A stretch of DNA of 64,000 nt, from assembly GCA_020851655.1 (NCBI GenBank), contig JADZCI010000112.1, positions 1 to 64,000 of the forward strand, read 5' to 3'. Under the pieces are notes generated by a model, which did not search any database, was not told where the DNA came from, and was given only the letters and a program-made list of their open reading frames with translations. Within the stretch, counting starts at the first letter, position 1; every line of letters begins with the position of its first letter. The stretch is from Bryobacterales bacterium. GTDB lineage: Bacteria > Acidobacteriota > Terriglobia > Bryobacterales > Bryobacteraceae. Both the position numbers and the translations under genes were made by a program. Below are positions 45,602 to 55,000 of this stretch, piece by piece.

Positions 45602-46363
45602 TTGGTTGCACTTGAAATTACGCCAGGAGCGATATTTCGAACAGCGCTGATTGCCGTAGCTCTGTTGGCGAACCTCACAATCACGCGAGGTGACAGCCGG
45701 AATCAGACCTTCGATGATTTTACGCTGCCCCTGCCTTTGAAGGCCGGTGAAACGCTCGTGGTTGGGATAGTGGGTGGTTGGGACCGCTGGGATAACCCGC
45801 GGAGGGTCACGCGGCGAATCGCGCTCCGCATTCGTGATGCCGGGTTGCCCGGTGTCTTTGTCGAAACGGTGGAGAATCACAAGGTCCAGTTAGCGGACGA
45901 ACTGATCCGCGGGGCATTCCCCGACCCGTCAAAGGCCCGGTTAGTCGTTTACGGCCAGAGCCTCGGCGGGCGGGAGGTCGTGCGGTTGTGCCGCCGGCTT
46001 GACCAGAACGGAGTGCACGTCCTGCTGGCTGTCGTCATTGACGCCGTAGGCCGTGAAGACTACACGATCCCTCCCAACGTGCGGTCGGCGGCGAACCTGT
46101 TTCAGCGGGACTCCTACTGGCCGGTCACCGGCGCCAAGGTGATTCGCGCCGCCGACCCGGAAAAGACCAGGATTCTGGGTAACTGGCAGTATCATTACGA
46201 CTACCGCCTCTGGAAAGGCAAGGTCATCGAAAAGCCGGACTTCGAGGAAGACTTACGCTGGGATTGGATGGGCGGACACCTGAGAATGGAGTACGACCCG
46301 GAAGTGTGGGACAGAGTCACCTCGCTCATCACGGACGCGATAACAACGGCGCCACCGCGCTGA
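45602..46363 (+). CDS. Alpha/beta-hydrolase-like protein, exported or membrane-anchored
   Basis: A 253-residue product starts from a TTG at 45602 and has a hydrophobic segment (FRTALIAVALLANLTITRG). The body carries GETLVVGIVGGWDRWDNPRR and RLVVYGQSLGGREVVRLCRR, the nucleophile elbow GQSLGG of an alpha/beta hydrolase. An Asp (VVIDAVGRED) and a late His (MGGHLRME) could complete a triad. Its 3' end overlaps the convergent phosphodiesterase gene by 35 bases. The substrate is unknown. Confidence 0.72.
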   Translation: MVALEITPGAIFRTALIAVALLANLTITRGDSRNQTFDDFTLPLPLKAGETLVVGIVGGWDRWDNPRRVTRRIALRIRDAGLPGVFVETVENHKVQLADELIRGAFPDPSKARLVVYGQSLGGREVVRLCRRLDQNGVHVLLAVVIDAVGREDYTIPPNVRSAANLFQRDSYWPVTGAKVIRAADPEKTRILGNWQYHYDYRLWKGKVIEKPDFEEDLRWDWMGGHLRMEYDPEVWDRVTSLITDAITTAPPR

Positions 46364-47444
46364 GAGACGTATCAAGGTCCGGCGGCATATCAAGTCCCAG
46401 CAAGGCCACGGCCATCGCAAACACGTCGGGAGTGCGCAGGCTCGCGAGCCGCGCGCCGGACCGTACACCCGGGCCGCGGGCCATGAAGATGCCCCCCATG
46501 AGAGGGTATTCCGCCGGGTCGTAGCCATGCATGCCCTTGAGCGCTGGAATCGGGGAGGTTCCCGGAACCCGGACCTGAATGATATAGGGCCCCTTTGGAA
46601 TCAGGAGTAAGTCTCCTACCCGGCTACCCGTGTATTTCCACTCCGCCGGTAAGTCGTCGCGGCGGAAGATCTCGTACTCCTGGCTCCGGGCGCGCAGCCG
46701 GCTGAATGTCGTCTCGACCAGAGCGCGATTGCCGCTGTACAACTGTGTCATCGGCGCTTCGTTCGCCACTTGAAACTGGCTGAAGCCTGCTTCCGCCGTG
46801 AGGTCCAGGTACTTCTCGACGGCCTGCATGCCGTGGTCTGAGACGATCACGACATTCGTCTGTGAATCCGCCATGGCCAGGAGCTTGCCCATGGTCGCAT
46901 CGACCTTCAAGACGGCCTGCCGCAATTCGTCGCTGTCCGGTCCAAACCGGTGACCAGCCGAATCGGCGTCGGAGAAGTACATGGTGATGAACCGGGGGCC
47001 GTTGGGGTCCTTCAGCCAGCCCGCCAGGGCGGCGAGCCGCTCTTCATGCGTCACCCTGCCGTCGTACTTCCGGAAGTACGTGGCATGCCGCCCTTGAATG
47101 GCCGCATCGCTGCCGGGCCAAAAGAATGCCGCACTCTGGATGCCGTGTTGTTCGGCCAGCAGCCATAGCGGGGTTCCACGATACCAACTGCCGTCTGAAG
47201 CGGTCGTCTGGTAGAAGAACATGCGGCCGTTGTCCCAGAAATTCATTGCCACGATGCCATGGCGCGCCGGCAGCAAGCCTGTCGCCATGGAGTAGAAGTT
47301 GGGGAAGGTGGTCGAGGGAAAGACCGGTATCATCTGGCCGGCCGCGGCGGCGCTCTTCCGGAACTCCAGCAGGTTCTGGGCGCCATACCTCTCCGCATAA
47401 TCGAAGCGGAAACCGTCGAGGCCGGCAAGAATCAGACGCTGCAA
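46329..47444 (-). CDS. Nucleotide pyrophosphatase/phosphodiesterase-like protein without signal peptide
   Basis: This 371-residue alkaline-phosphatase-superfamily protein shows the ENPP order: LILAGLDGFRFDYAERYG with the first metal Asp, VFPSTTFPNFYSMATGLLPA with the catalytic Thr, YFSDADSAGHRFGPDS, and NVVIVSDHGM with Asp/His. Relatives are normally secreted; here translation seems to begin at a TTG (47444) directly before the catalytic core, leaving no room for a signal. The frame is the same as that of the giant gene upstream, whose TGA is ten codons earlier. It is the last gene of that run. Confidence 0.85.
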   Translation of the reverse strand: MQRLILAGLDGFRFDYAERYGAQNLLEFRKSAAAAGQMIPVFPSTTFPNFYSMATGLLPARHGIVAMNFWDNGRMFFYQTTASDGSWYRGTPLWLLAEQHGIQSAAFFWPGSDAAIQGRHATYFRKYDGRVTHEERLAALAGWLKDPNGPRFITMYFSDADSAGHRFGPDSDELRQAVLKVDATMGKLLAMADSQTNVVIVSDHGMQAVEKYLDLTAEAGFSQFQVANEAPMTQLYSGNRALVETTFSRLRARSQEYEIFRRDDLPAEWKYTGSRVGDLLLIPKGPYIIQVRVPGTSPIPALKGMHGYDPAEYPLMGGIFMARGPGVRSGARLASLRTPDVFAMAVALLGLDMPPDLDTSLSAVAPLLSRP

Positions 47445-47471
47445 TCGACCAGTATCTCGAAAAACGGAGCC

Positions 47472-50400
47472 TCAGTAGTGGAGCATCCCGATGTCTACGG
47501 TTCCGGCGTCGGCGGAAGTGAACTTCTGAAGGAATGTGGTGAACGATTCCGGTGGCGCGAAATCGCCGGTAGCTGTATCGATGTAGGTGACTTGGGTATT
47601 ACCCACGGCGCCGTCGCCCTTGAGCGCCGTAACAATGCGGGCGTGAACCAGCTTGTTGTTGTCGATCGAGTCGTCGGCGATGACCCAGAGCGGTCCGTGT
47701 TTCCGCAAAAGCTGAAGCAATCCGTCCACCGTGACCGCGTTGCGCGGCTCTTCCGACAGGGCAAGCGCCTGACCTAGCGCATGCAATTGGGGAACGGTCA
47801 ATGCCTGGCCGGACTTGTATGCCGCAAGCCACTCGCCCCCAAGGTCGCCGAGGACTGTCTCCGTCGATTTTGGCGTCTGCTCGCGCCAGGAAACCATCAT
47901 GGTTGCCGCCGCGGCCCAACAGGTGTTGGGCGAGTCCTGTTTGACGGGAGAAAGCGGTGGAGTCACTTCGAAGTCCACCGGAGAAGTTTTGGCATCGGGG
48001 CCGACGGAAAGATCGAGCGAGCCCGCCGCGCGCACCACTCGTAGCGCGGCGCTCGACACGCCGCTGGCAATACGATCCAGGAAGCTCTGCGCGCCCGACG
48101 TCGCGGTTGGCGCTTTTTCCTCTGGCTTGGGCACGCCCAGCGCCTTGCTGAACAGATCCGATGTCAGGTCATTGGCTTTGTCGGGAGGAAGCAGGTTCTT
48201 ATCGCGCGCCTGCTTGACGTGCGACAACGCCCGGTCCATCTGTCCGTTGAGGAACTGCTGTTGCGCCAGTTCCTTGCCCTGAGATGCGAAACTCTTGGCC
48301 GCGCCCATGACGCTGTCCAGCGCGGCGGCGGCTGCCGCCTGGTTGGCCTGGAGCCCGGTCAGATCCCGGAAGATGTTGTTGATGCCCAGCGCCTGGAGCG
48401 CGGCCTCCATGCCGGTTGGCGCGGGCGCCGCGGGCGCCTGCTGCAGTCTGACAATGCCGTCGGGGAAAGCCGTAGGCTGAAGGTTGGGCGCCTGAACGTC
48501 GCGCGGCGCGGTGCTGATGGCGCCGATGGCCACCGGTGAATCGGGAATGGGCGCTTCCTCCCAACGCCAGAACACTGTATCGTCGATCAGTTCGCAGCTA
48601 TTGCATTTTCCAAGCACCGCTTCGGCAAATACGCCCGTGGTGGGCAGGCTGACTCGCATGGGGTCCGGGCGATCGGTCGCATAGAGTTGAATCAACTCTT
48701 CCGGCGTGTTCTCGCTATAGACGTAGGTGCTGTCCAACTGAATGCCGTTAGCCACGGGCATGACGAGCGAGTTGCCCACCACAGTCAGAACGCGGTTCTC
48801 GACCACCGTCGCCACACTGCGCCCGCTGGCGTTGGGCGCAATCACTCCGTCCAAGAGCATGTAGCGGCGATTGGGGTCCATCAGCATCCAAATGGCGCGA
48901 TGGTAGTACTCGATGTGTTCGTTCAGGTGGTCCAGCAGGGCTTCGGTTTGCCGCCGGTCCTGCTCCCGTGGATTGCGCTTCTCGTAAGTGTCGAGCGGCG
49001 TGATGACCTCGACCGAATCAGTCAGGTCGTTCAGGATCCGGTAATCGCGGAACAGATCGTGGTTGATGTGGTCCGTGCGGTAGAACATGGAGCCGCTGTC
49101 GGCCATGGCTTCGATTCCAGCCGGGAGAACGAGGCCGGTAAATGACAGGCGAACCCGTTCGACTTGCGCGCGGGTGAAAGCCGGCAGCGCACCCAAAGGG
49201 CGGAACGTCACATACAGCGGCCCGTTCTGCTGGAAGCCGCTCACCATCGACACGTCCAGCGGGATTTGCCGGTACGTGCCGTTGTCGAGCCGGACTTCGA
49301 CCTGCAGGAAGTCGAGCAGCCGCTGCGCGATTCCTGGCGCCAGGCGGGTGTTCCAGATCGCGGGCCGGGAGGCGGGAAGAGCAACGCCCATGAATCGCTG
49401 CCAGACGTCTTGCGGCGCCTGCGAAAGCAGCGGAGTGTACGGGTCCCATTGCGTCGAGTCAAAACTGCCATCATCCTTGTCGGCGGGCCTCGGGATTTGC
49501 ATCCGCACGCGGATCTCTCCTTCGAGGTGGGTCACGAGGTCGTCAGCGTAACGGGCTAGAGGGTAGTCCGCCTGCTGCCAGTCGATCGCGACCCGTTCCA
49601 GCGCGTCGAAGTAGGGCAGGAGGTCCCGCGAGCGCAGAGCGGCGGTCAGCGGCACACGCCAGGACAAGGCCTTGTCCACGGAAAACGAAGTGATCAGAAG
49701 GGGAATGAACAGACACTCGCGAACTGCCGCCACTTCCTGCGTCACCTGCAAGTGGCGCAGCACTTCGAAGTATTCGATCGTGAGCGCGTGGCAGTGGTTG
49801 TAATTCGCGATGACTTCGGTTTGGGCGCGAACGGTCTCTCCCTGGCGCGCCGTTTGCACCACGGTCGAGCGCTGGCTGCGAACGGCCGAGGCGGCCTGCA
49901 TGGTCCGGTCCCGCGCCACGTTTAAGACAGAGCCGGCCACATCTCTGGCTGACACCTGGCTCGCCGACGACCTGGCGGAGGATACGCCGCCCGCCGCGCC
50001 AAACACGAGTGCGCCGATGAATCCGCCAACCGCTCCGCCCACCGCCTTCACGCTGGCGCTGGATTTGCCCACCATCGACTCGCTGAGCGATGCGCTGACC
50101 ACCTCCGAGATATCGCGGTCGTGGAGGAGGGTGGCGTTCAGGTCTTCGCTCACCCGGCGCGTCTCGGCGCGCATCGCGATCTCGCGGCGCTGCCAGTCCA
50201 GGATCGATATCAACTTCTGCTGACCCGGCGCCAGGGGCAGGGAGTAGAGCAGATCTCCGAGTGAGTACCCGTCCGAGCGCCACACCTGTTTGATTGTCAG
50301 CAGGTGGCCGTGGGCGATGGTGCTGGCCTGATACAGCGCTGGAATCATCTCCCAATCGACTTGCCTGTCGACACTCGGATGAAACCGGTCGGCGAGCGGG

Positions 50401-51713
50401 GCGGCGACGCAATGGATCGCGGAGCGGACCTTTCGTACCGTGCTCGCCTGTTCGGCCTGAAGAATCCTACGCGGCGTAATTGGACCCGGCTGGCGCGCCA
50501 CCTCGGCCAGGACGGAGGATTCAAACTGGAGCGGATTCTTTTGCAGATCGCGCCGTTGGAGCAACCGCAGTGCGACTTCGTCGGCGCTGGCCGGCGCGGC
50601 CGTCGCCGCCGATGCCGTGAACAAGGAGGCGGCGGCATTCAGTGATGAGGTAACCGGGTCGGAGTCCGAGGCGGCGGCTCTGGAAAGCGCAGGTTGATCG
50701 ATCGCGACGATGCCGCGCGTGGCGGTCGAAGCACTGGAAAGCCCGCTTGCCGCGACGACCGTCGGAGTGGGCTTGGCCGGCGGGATTGTGATCTCGAATT
50801 CCGCGGCACGGCTGGCCAAGTCCACGATGTGGTTGACCAGCGTTGGAGGCAGTGGCAGAGGGCGCGGTGGACGGAAAGGAGACTGCACGTCCGGTTGGGT
50901 CGTCCTGACCAGCGCGAAGTACGTCACTTCCTCGACGGTGCGGTTCGGAACCGTGAAGTCCACGCATGGCTTCGGATCGGCCGCGAAAGCTTCCGGATCC
51001 TCGGAAAGATCAACCTGGTCGGGGAAACGCGGCGGCGCGGTTGACCCGTTTGCGCCGTCGGAAATGGGCAGGTCGTGAACCAGGATCACCCGCTTGGGAA
51101 AGCGCCCGGCGTCGAGCGCCACATCGATCGGGGCGCCGCCTTGAATTTGGGCAAAGGCGCTTCCCAGGATGTCGGGCGGCCAGGTCCCGGAAAAATACCC
51201 GCCACCGCCGATTTGCGCAATCGCCACTGGGAAGCGGTCTTCTGTCGAACCGTCCGGTGGAACGCCCCAAAAGACGATGAGGGGTCCGGACTTCAGGCCG
51301 TTTCCGCGGCTGTCGATCGCCCGCCCGGTGAATTTGATGCGCTGTCCCAGCGTCGGGTCGTCGCTGGACTGAATGACTTGAGGCGGCGGTTCCGGGCGCA
51401 CCGGAAGGCGGATGTTGTCCAGGGTTTCGGGGTTGAGCGGCATCTCGCCCAGCCGGATTCCCGCCGAGTTCTCCGCATAGACCGATACAGGCGGCTGCCA
51501 GCGCTCTTTTTCAGGCAGAGTGATCTCGAAGGTCCCATCGTTGTTGACCGCGGCCACCCGGCGCGAGGGGAGAAACGGCGGCGGAGTCAGGGACGATCCG
51601 CCACCGTCCAGAACCACCTGCTCCTGAAAGAGCGCCACCACCCGGTAGCCGCTGTACACGCGGCCCTGCTCGCTCGACGTCAACCTTCCGGAGATCTTTG
51701 TGGGATCACTCAT
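47472..51713 (-). CDS. Giant modular protein ending in a papain-like cysteine peptidase
   Basis: This 1413-residue protein has no signal peptide. Residues 1-240 are Ig/carboxypeptidase-regulatory-like. A conserved block CVDFTVPNRTVEEVTYFALV starts at 250. A second block lies at 465-499 (IAHGHLL, DGYSLGDLLYSLPLAPGQ), followed by a coiled region, a Gly/Ala-rich hydrophobic stretch at 558-576 and a third block at 612-669. CxxC (Cys1037, Cys1040) and a helical region (1114-1195) follow. All these match the 1785-residue neighbour. The C-terminus differs: QDSPNTCWAAAATMM (Cys1265), VHARIVTAL (His1357) and YIDTATGD (Asp1379) form a C39/C70-like papain fold. It starts 13 bases after the 94-residue gene. 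Role unknown. Confidence 0.85.
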   Translation of the reverse strand: MSDPTKISGRLTSSEQGRVYSGYRVVALFQEQVVLDGGGSSLTPPPFLPSRRVAAVNNDGTFEITLPEKERWQPPVSVYAENSAGIRLGEMPLNPETLDNIRLPVRPEPPPQVIQSSDDPTLGQRIKFTGRAIDSRGNGLKSGPLIVFWGVPPDGSTEDRFPVAIAQIGGGGYFSGTWPPDILGSAFAQIQGGAPIDVALDAGRFPKRVILVHDLPISDGANGSTAPPRFPDQVDLSEDPEAFAADPKPCVDFTVPNRTVEEVTYFALVRTTQPDVQSPFRPPRPLPLPPTLVNHIVDLASRAAEFEITIPPAKPTPTVVAASGLSSASTATRGIVAIDQPALSRAAASDSDPVTSSLNAAASLFTASAATAAPASADEVALRLLQRRDLQKNPLQFESSVLAEVARQPGPITPRRILQAEQASTVRKVRSAIHCVAAPLADRFHPSVDRQVDWEMIPALYQASTIAHGHLLTIKQVWRSDGYSLGDLLYSLPLAPGQQKLISILDWQRREIAMRAETRRVSEDLNATLLHDRDISEVVSASLSESMVGKSSASVKAVGGAVGGFIGALVFGAAGGVSSARSSASQVSARDVAGSVLNVARDRTMQAASAVRSQRSTVVQTARQGETVRAQTEVIANYNHCHALTIEYFEVLRHLQVTQEVAAVRECLFIPLLITSFSVDKALSWRVPLTAALRSRDLLPYFDALERVAIDWQQADYPLARYADDLVTHLEGEIRVRMQIPRPADKDDGSFDSTQWDPYTPLLSQAPQDVWQRFMGVALPASRPAIWNTRLAPGIAQRLLDFLQVEVRLDNGTYRQIPLDVSMVSGFQQNGPLYVTFRPLGALPAFTRAQVERVRLSFTGLVLPAGIEAMADSGSMFYRTDHINHDLFRDYRILNDLTDSVEVITPLDTYEKRNPREQDRRQTEALLDHLNEHIEYYHRAIWMLMDPNRRYMLLDGVIAPNASGRSVATVVENRVLTVVGNSLVMPVANGIQLDSTYVYSENTPEELIQLYATDRPDPMRVSLPTTGVFAEAVLGKCNSCELIDDTVFWRWEEAPIPDSPVAIGAISTAPRDVQAPNLQPTAFPDGIVRLQQAPAAPAPTGMEAALQALGINNIFRDLTGLQANQAAAAAALDSVMGAAKSFASQGKELAQQQFLNGQMDRALSHVKQARDKNLLPPDKANDLTSDLFSKALGVPKPEEKAPTATSGAQSFLDRIASGVSSAALRVVRAAGSLDLSVGPDAKTSPVDFEVTPPLSPVKQDSPNTCWAAAATMMVSWREQTPKSTETVLGDLGGEWLAAYKSGQALTVPQLHALGQALALSEEPRNAVTVDGLLQLLRKHGPLWVIADDSIDNNKLVHARIVTALKGDGAVGNTQVTYIDTATGDFAPPESFTTFLQKFTSADAGTVDIGMLHY

Positions 51714-51726
51714 GGCAGGGCCCCCC

Positions 51727-52011
51727 CTATGCCGGCGCGTGGAACGCGATCTCAGTTTCCTGAAGCTCGGTCTGATTCAGAAAGCCGACACTCAACCTCG
51801 CCCCCTCGGGCGGCGTCTCGGTCAAAAGGCCCGACGCCTTGGAGCCGTCCGGCGTCGTGCGGAGCAAATACACCTGCAAATCGCCCACCGTCGCCACCAG
51901 CGGCGCGGCGCGCGGTCCGAAGCCGGAACCGGTTATCACTACCCTCATCACCCACGGGCCAATCAGTTCTTCGGGCGGGAGCATTTCAAAGGTTGCCGAT
52001 TCCACTTTCAT
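51727..52011 (-). CDS. Small IPT/Ig-like protein between the giant genes
   Basis: A 94-residue protein starts at the ATG at 52011, 4 bases after the stop of the 1785-residue gene. It has no signal peptide. The sequence alternates beta strands (WVMRVVITGSGFGPRAAPLV, VGDLQVYLLRTTPDGSKASG) with the GSGF turn typical of IPT/TIG folds. It ends 13 bases before the 1413-residue gene and is clearly part of the same transcript. It could be a partner or chaperone of the giants; that is a guess. Confidence 0.72.
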   Translation of the reverse strand: MKVESATFEMLPPEELIGPWVMRVVITGSGFGPRAAPLVATVGDLQVYLLRTTPDGSKASGLLTETPPEGARLSVGFLNQTELQETEIAFHAPA

Positions 52012-52015
52012 GTCA

Positions 52016-55000
52016 CTAGTCCTTGGCGATTTGAACGCTGTCGAAATACACGTTCCGCGCAAAGCCGGCGCCCGGACGCATCAGCAGGACCTCAACCGCT
52101 TTCAGATTGACCCCGCTGAACGAGGCCAGCGGCGCCCGGACTGTCGTCATGGCCAGGGCGGTAGCCGAGATCACATTGATTGCCGGGGGAGTCTTGCTGT
52201 CATCGGTCTCGACGACATCGTGATAGACAGGCCGCGTCATCGGCGGGCCGAACTTTGATTGATCCAGAGCGGCCGATCCGCCTGCCGTGTCGATCAGTTC
52301 GATTTCGAACTCCGGCAGCGGGCTGTTCTTGATCGTCTCCAGGTCGGTCAAATCCGCGTCGGCGCAGATACGCAACTGCAGCCACTTGAAATCGTGCCAG
52401 TCCTGATCTCTCTGGAAGAACGTCAGCTTCAAAGTGGTCTGCGCCGGAGCCGGGATATTCGCCTCCACTTGCAGGACGCCGGTCTGGTGCAGCGTGTGAG
52501 TCGTGAATTTACCAAACGGGTCCACCTTCGAACGGCTCAGTTCCCTCACGGCGATCTGGCCGTCGACTGAGTCTTCCATGTCTTCCAGGTCCTTCACCGG
52601 AACCGGCGTGGCGGCGGGCGGCGGAGTTGTTGCGCTGAACGACCATTGGAACCCTGCTTCGGCGTGAACGGTGTTGGCGATGTCGCCGGTGAACAGGCCC
52701 GCCAGAGCCGTCTCGCCCTTCAAGTGCCAGCGGAAGAACCCGCCCACATACTCATTGACCAGCTTCCGGTGGTCCGCCTCAGGGAGGACACGCCCCGGGG
52801 TCCCCGCGAAAGGACCCAGATCGAGCGGCGACATTTCGCTATCGTCAGCGCCGCCAAAGTCGCTGTTGACTTCGTTTTTCCAGATCGTGTTGAAGCGGTT
52901 GTGATTGCAGTGGTGCAGGAACACCATCGCCTTGGGACACTTCGCGCGGTCGTAATGCCGGAAGCCGGTTCCGAACCACCCGAACGGACCGTCCTTGCCG
53001 CTCACATCGCCGTCCAGCCCACCATAAACGACAAGATAGGTCAACGGAAGGTTATCGCCGAGCGAATACGGGCCATCCTGGAACACGTCCGGAATCTGGT
53101 CCGGAACGAATGTGCGGATGTCGCTCGACAAGCCCACGACCGACGCTGTGCCGGTTGTGTCGGTGGGCGACAATGAGCAAACCGCCTTGATGCCGAATTT
53201 CTTGTCACCGAGTTGGCGGTTCTTGAGCGCCGCCCGAACCACAGCGTCTCCTCCCCGGGAGTGTCCCATGAGGGCCACCCGGCTGAAATCGACGCGGCCG
53301 AAAAGCGGCGAGCCGCTGTCGCCATCCAGCTTTCGAATTTTTTGCATGGCCTCGAGGATCATCTCGGCCCGCATTTCCACCAGCGCGTTTATGTAGTTTG
53401 CGGCGTTGCAGTCCACTGACACCGAGATGATGCCTTGCTCGGCCAGGAATTTCTGAAAGTAAGCGTAGCCGATGAAACTCGGTACGTCATCGCGTTTCTT
53501 GGGCTGCCAGGCCGCGTGGTTGCCGTGCACCAGCACAGCCAGCGGCAGCCTTCCGGTTCCGTCGACTTTGCCGGGCGCCGATGCGCTCTCCGGAAACACA
53601 ACCAGGAGCCGGCGCGTGATCTGGTAGAGGGGTCCACTGCCCTTCACTTTGAAGAAGCGGGGATCCACGTCGCCGATTGGGAACGTGTCCGCCGCGTGGC
53701 CGGTAACCGCCTTGAGCGCCTCCACGTCCCGAATCCGCACGGCTGTCATGGTGCGCGATCCGATGGGCTTCTTGTATTCGTAGGCTTCCACGATGAAGTC
53801 CTGGTCAATCGATTCTTCAATGATGGGCAGCGCGCCGGCCACTGGAGTGGCTCCAATCTGCGTTCCTTTGTCCTCGAACTTGGCCTCCACCGTTTCAGTC
53901 GGCGTCGTAATCTTGACTTCGGCCTTCTTTGACTGGGCGGCGGCATCGACCGCCTTCTTGATGGCCGGGTCCTGAGTGGGGAGAGTTTGCTGGTTTGCGG
54001 GGGCGCCGATGGCGGCTCGTAATGCTCCTTCCGCAAAGTGTTGCGCCGCCTCCGGAGTCAGCAGTCCGTCGCGAACCGCGCCCTGCAAGCGGTCGAGGGT
54101 CCGCTGCGTGTTCGGCATCGCCAACTGCTGCTTGGCGAGCGCAGCCGCCTCGCTTCCGATGGCCGTCATGTTCGTCATGGCGCTGCTGAAGGCCTTTTGG
54201 GCATTGGCCTGAGTGCCCGCCAGTCCGGTAATGTCGCGGAAGAGGTCGGGCTTGGCCAGGAGTCCGAGCACGCTGGCCAGGCTCGTGGGATTCGGCAGCT
54301 CGGGAGCCGCCTGAATCGACACCAGGGGGGCAGGCAAAGGCGTGGGAGTCAGATTCGGCTCCGTGCCCGCTGGACGCTGGGTGGTCACCTCCGCGATGGG
54401 AGGCGGCGCCAGCATCCCTTCGGTTGTCCAGCGCCAATAGCGGGTTTCGTCGATCTTCTCGCAGCCGGAGCAGTTGCCCAGAACGGCTTCGGCGTATACG
54501 CCACGCGTCGGGACCGCGATGTTCAACGGTGGAGTGGGCGCGGCTTGGTAGAGATCTTCGAGCGGCGTGGATTTATCTGTGATGCGCGGATCGAGCCTCA
54601 AGCCGGGGGCGAGCGGGAAGATCATCGAATTGCCCGCAATCCCGATCAGCCGGTTCTCGACGACACTTGCCACGCTCAGTCCCGAAGTCCCGGGAATCAG
54701 CATTCCGTCCAGCAGGATGAAGCGCCGCTCGGGATCCAAGCCGGCCCAAATGGCCTGGTGATAATACTCCAAGTTGTCGTTCAGGTGCCGGACCAGCTTG
54801 TCGGCCAGGTCCCGGTCTTCCTGGCGCGGGTTTCTGGCCTCGGCGCGCGACAGGGGCGTAGAGATCGTTACCGGGTCGCCGGGCCGCAGGTCATTCAAAA
54901 TGCGCGGCTCGTTGAACAACAGCGCGATCAGGTTGGGCGTCTGGTAGCGCATCTTGCCGGAGTGCACCACCACCCGCGCGTCTTCGGGCAGATCGCTGCC

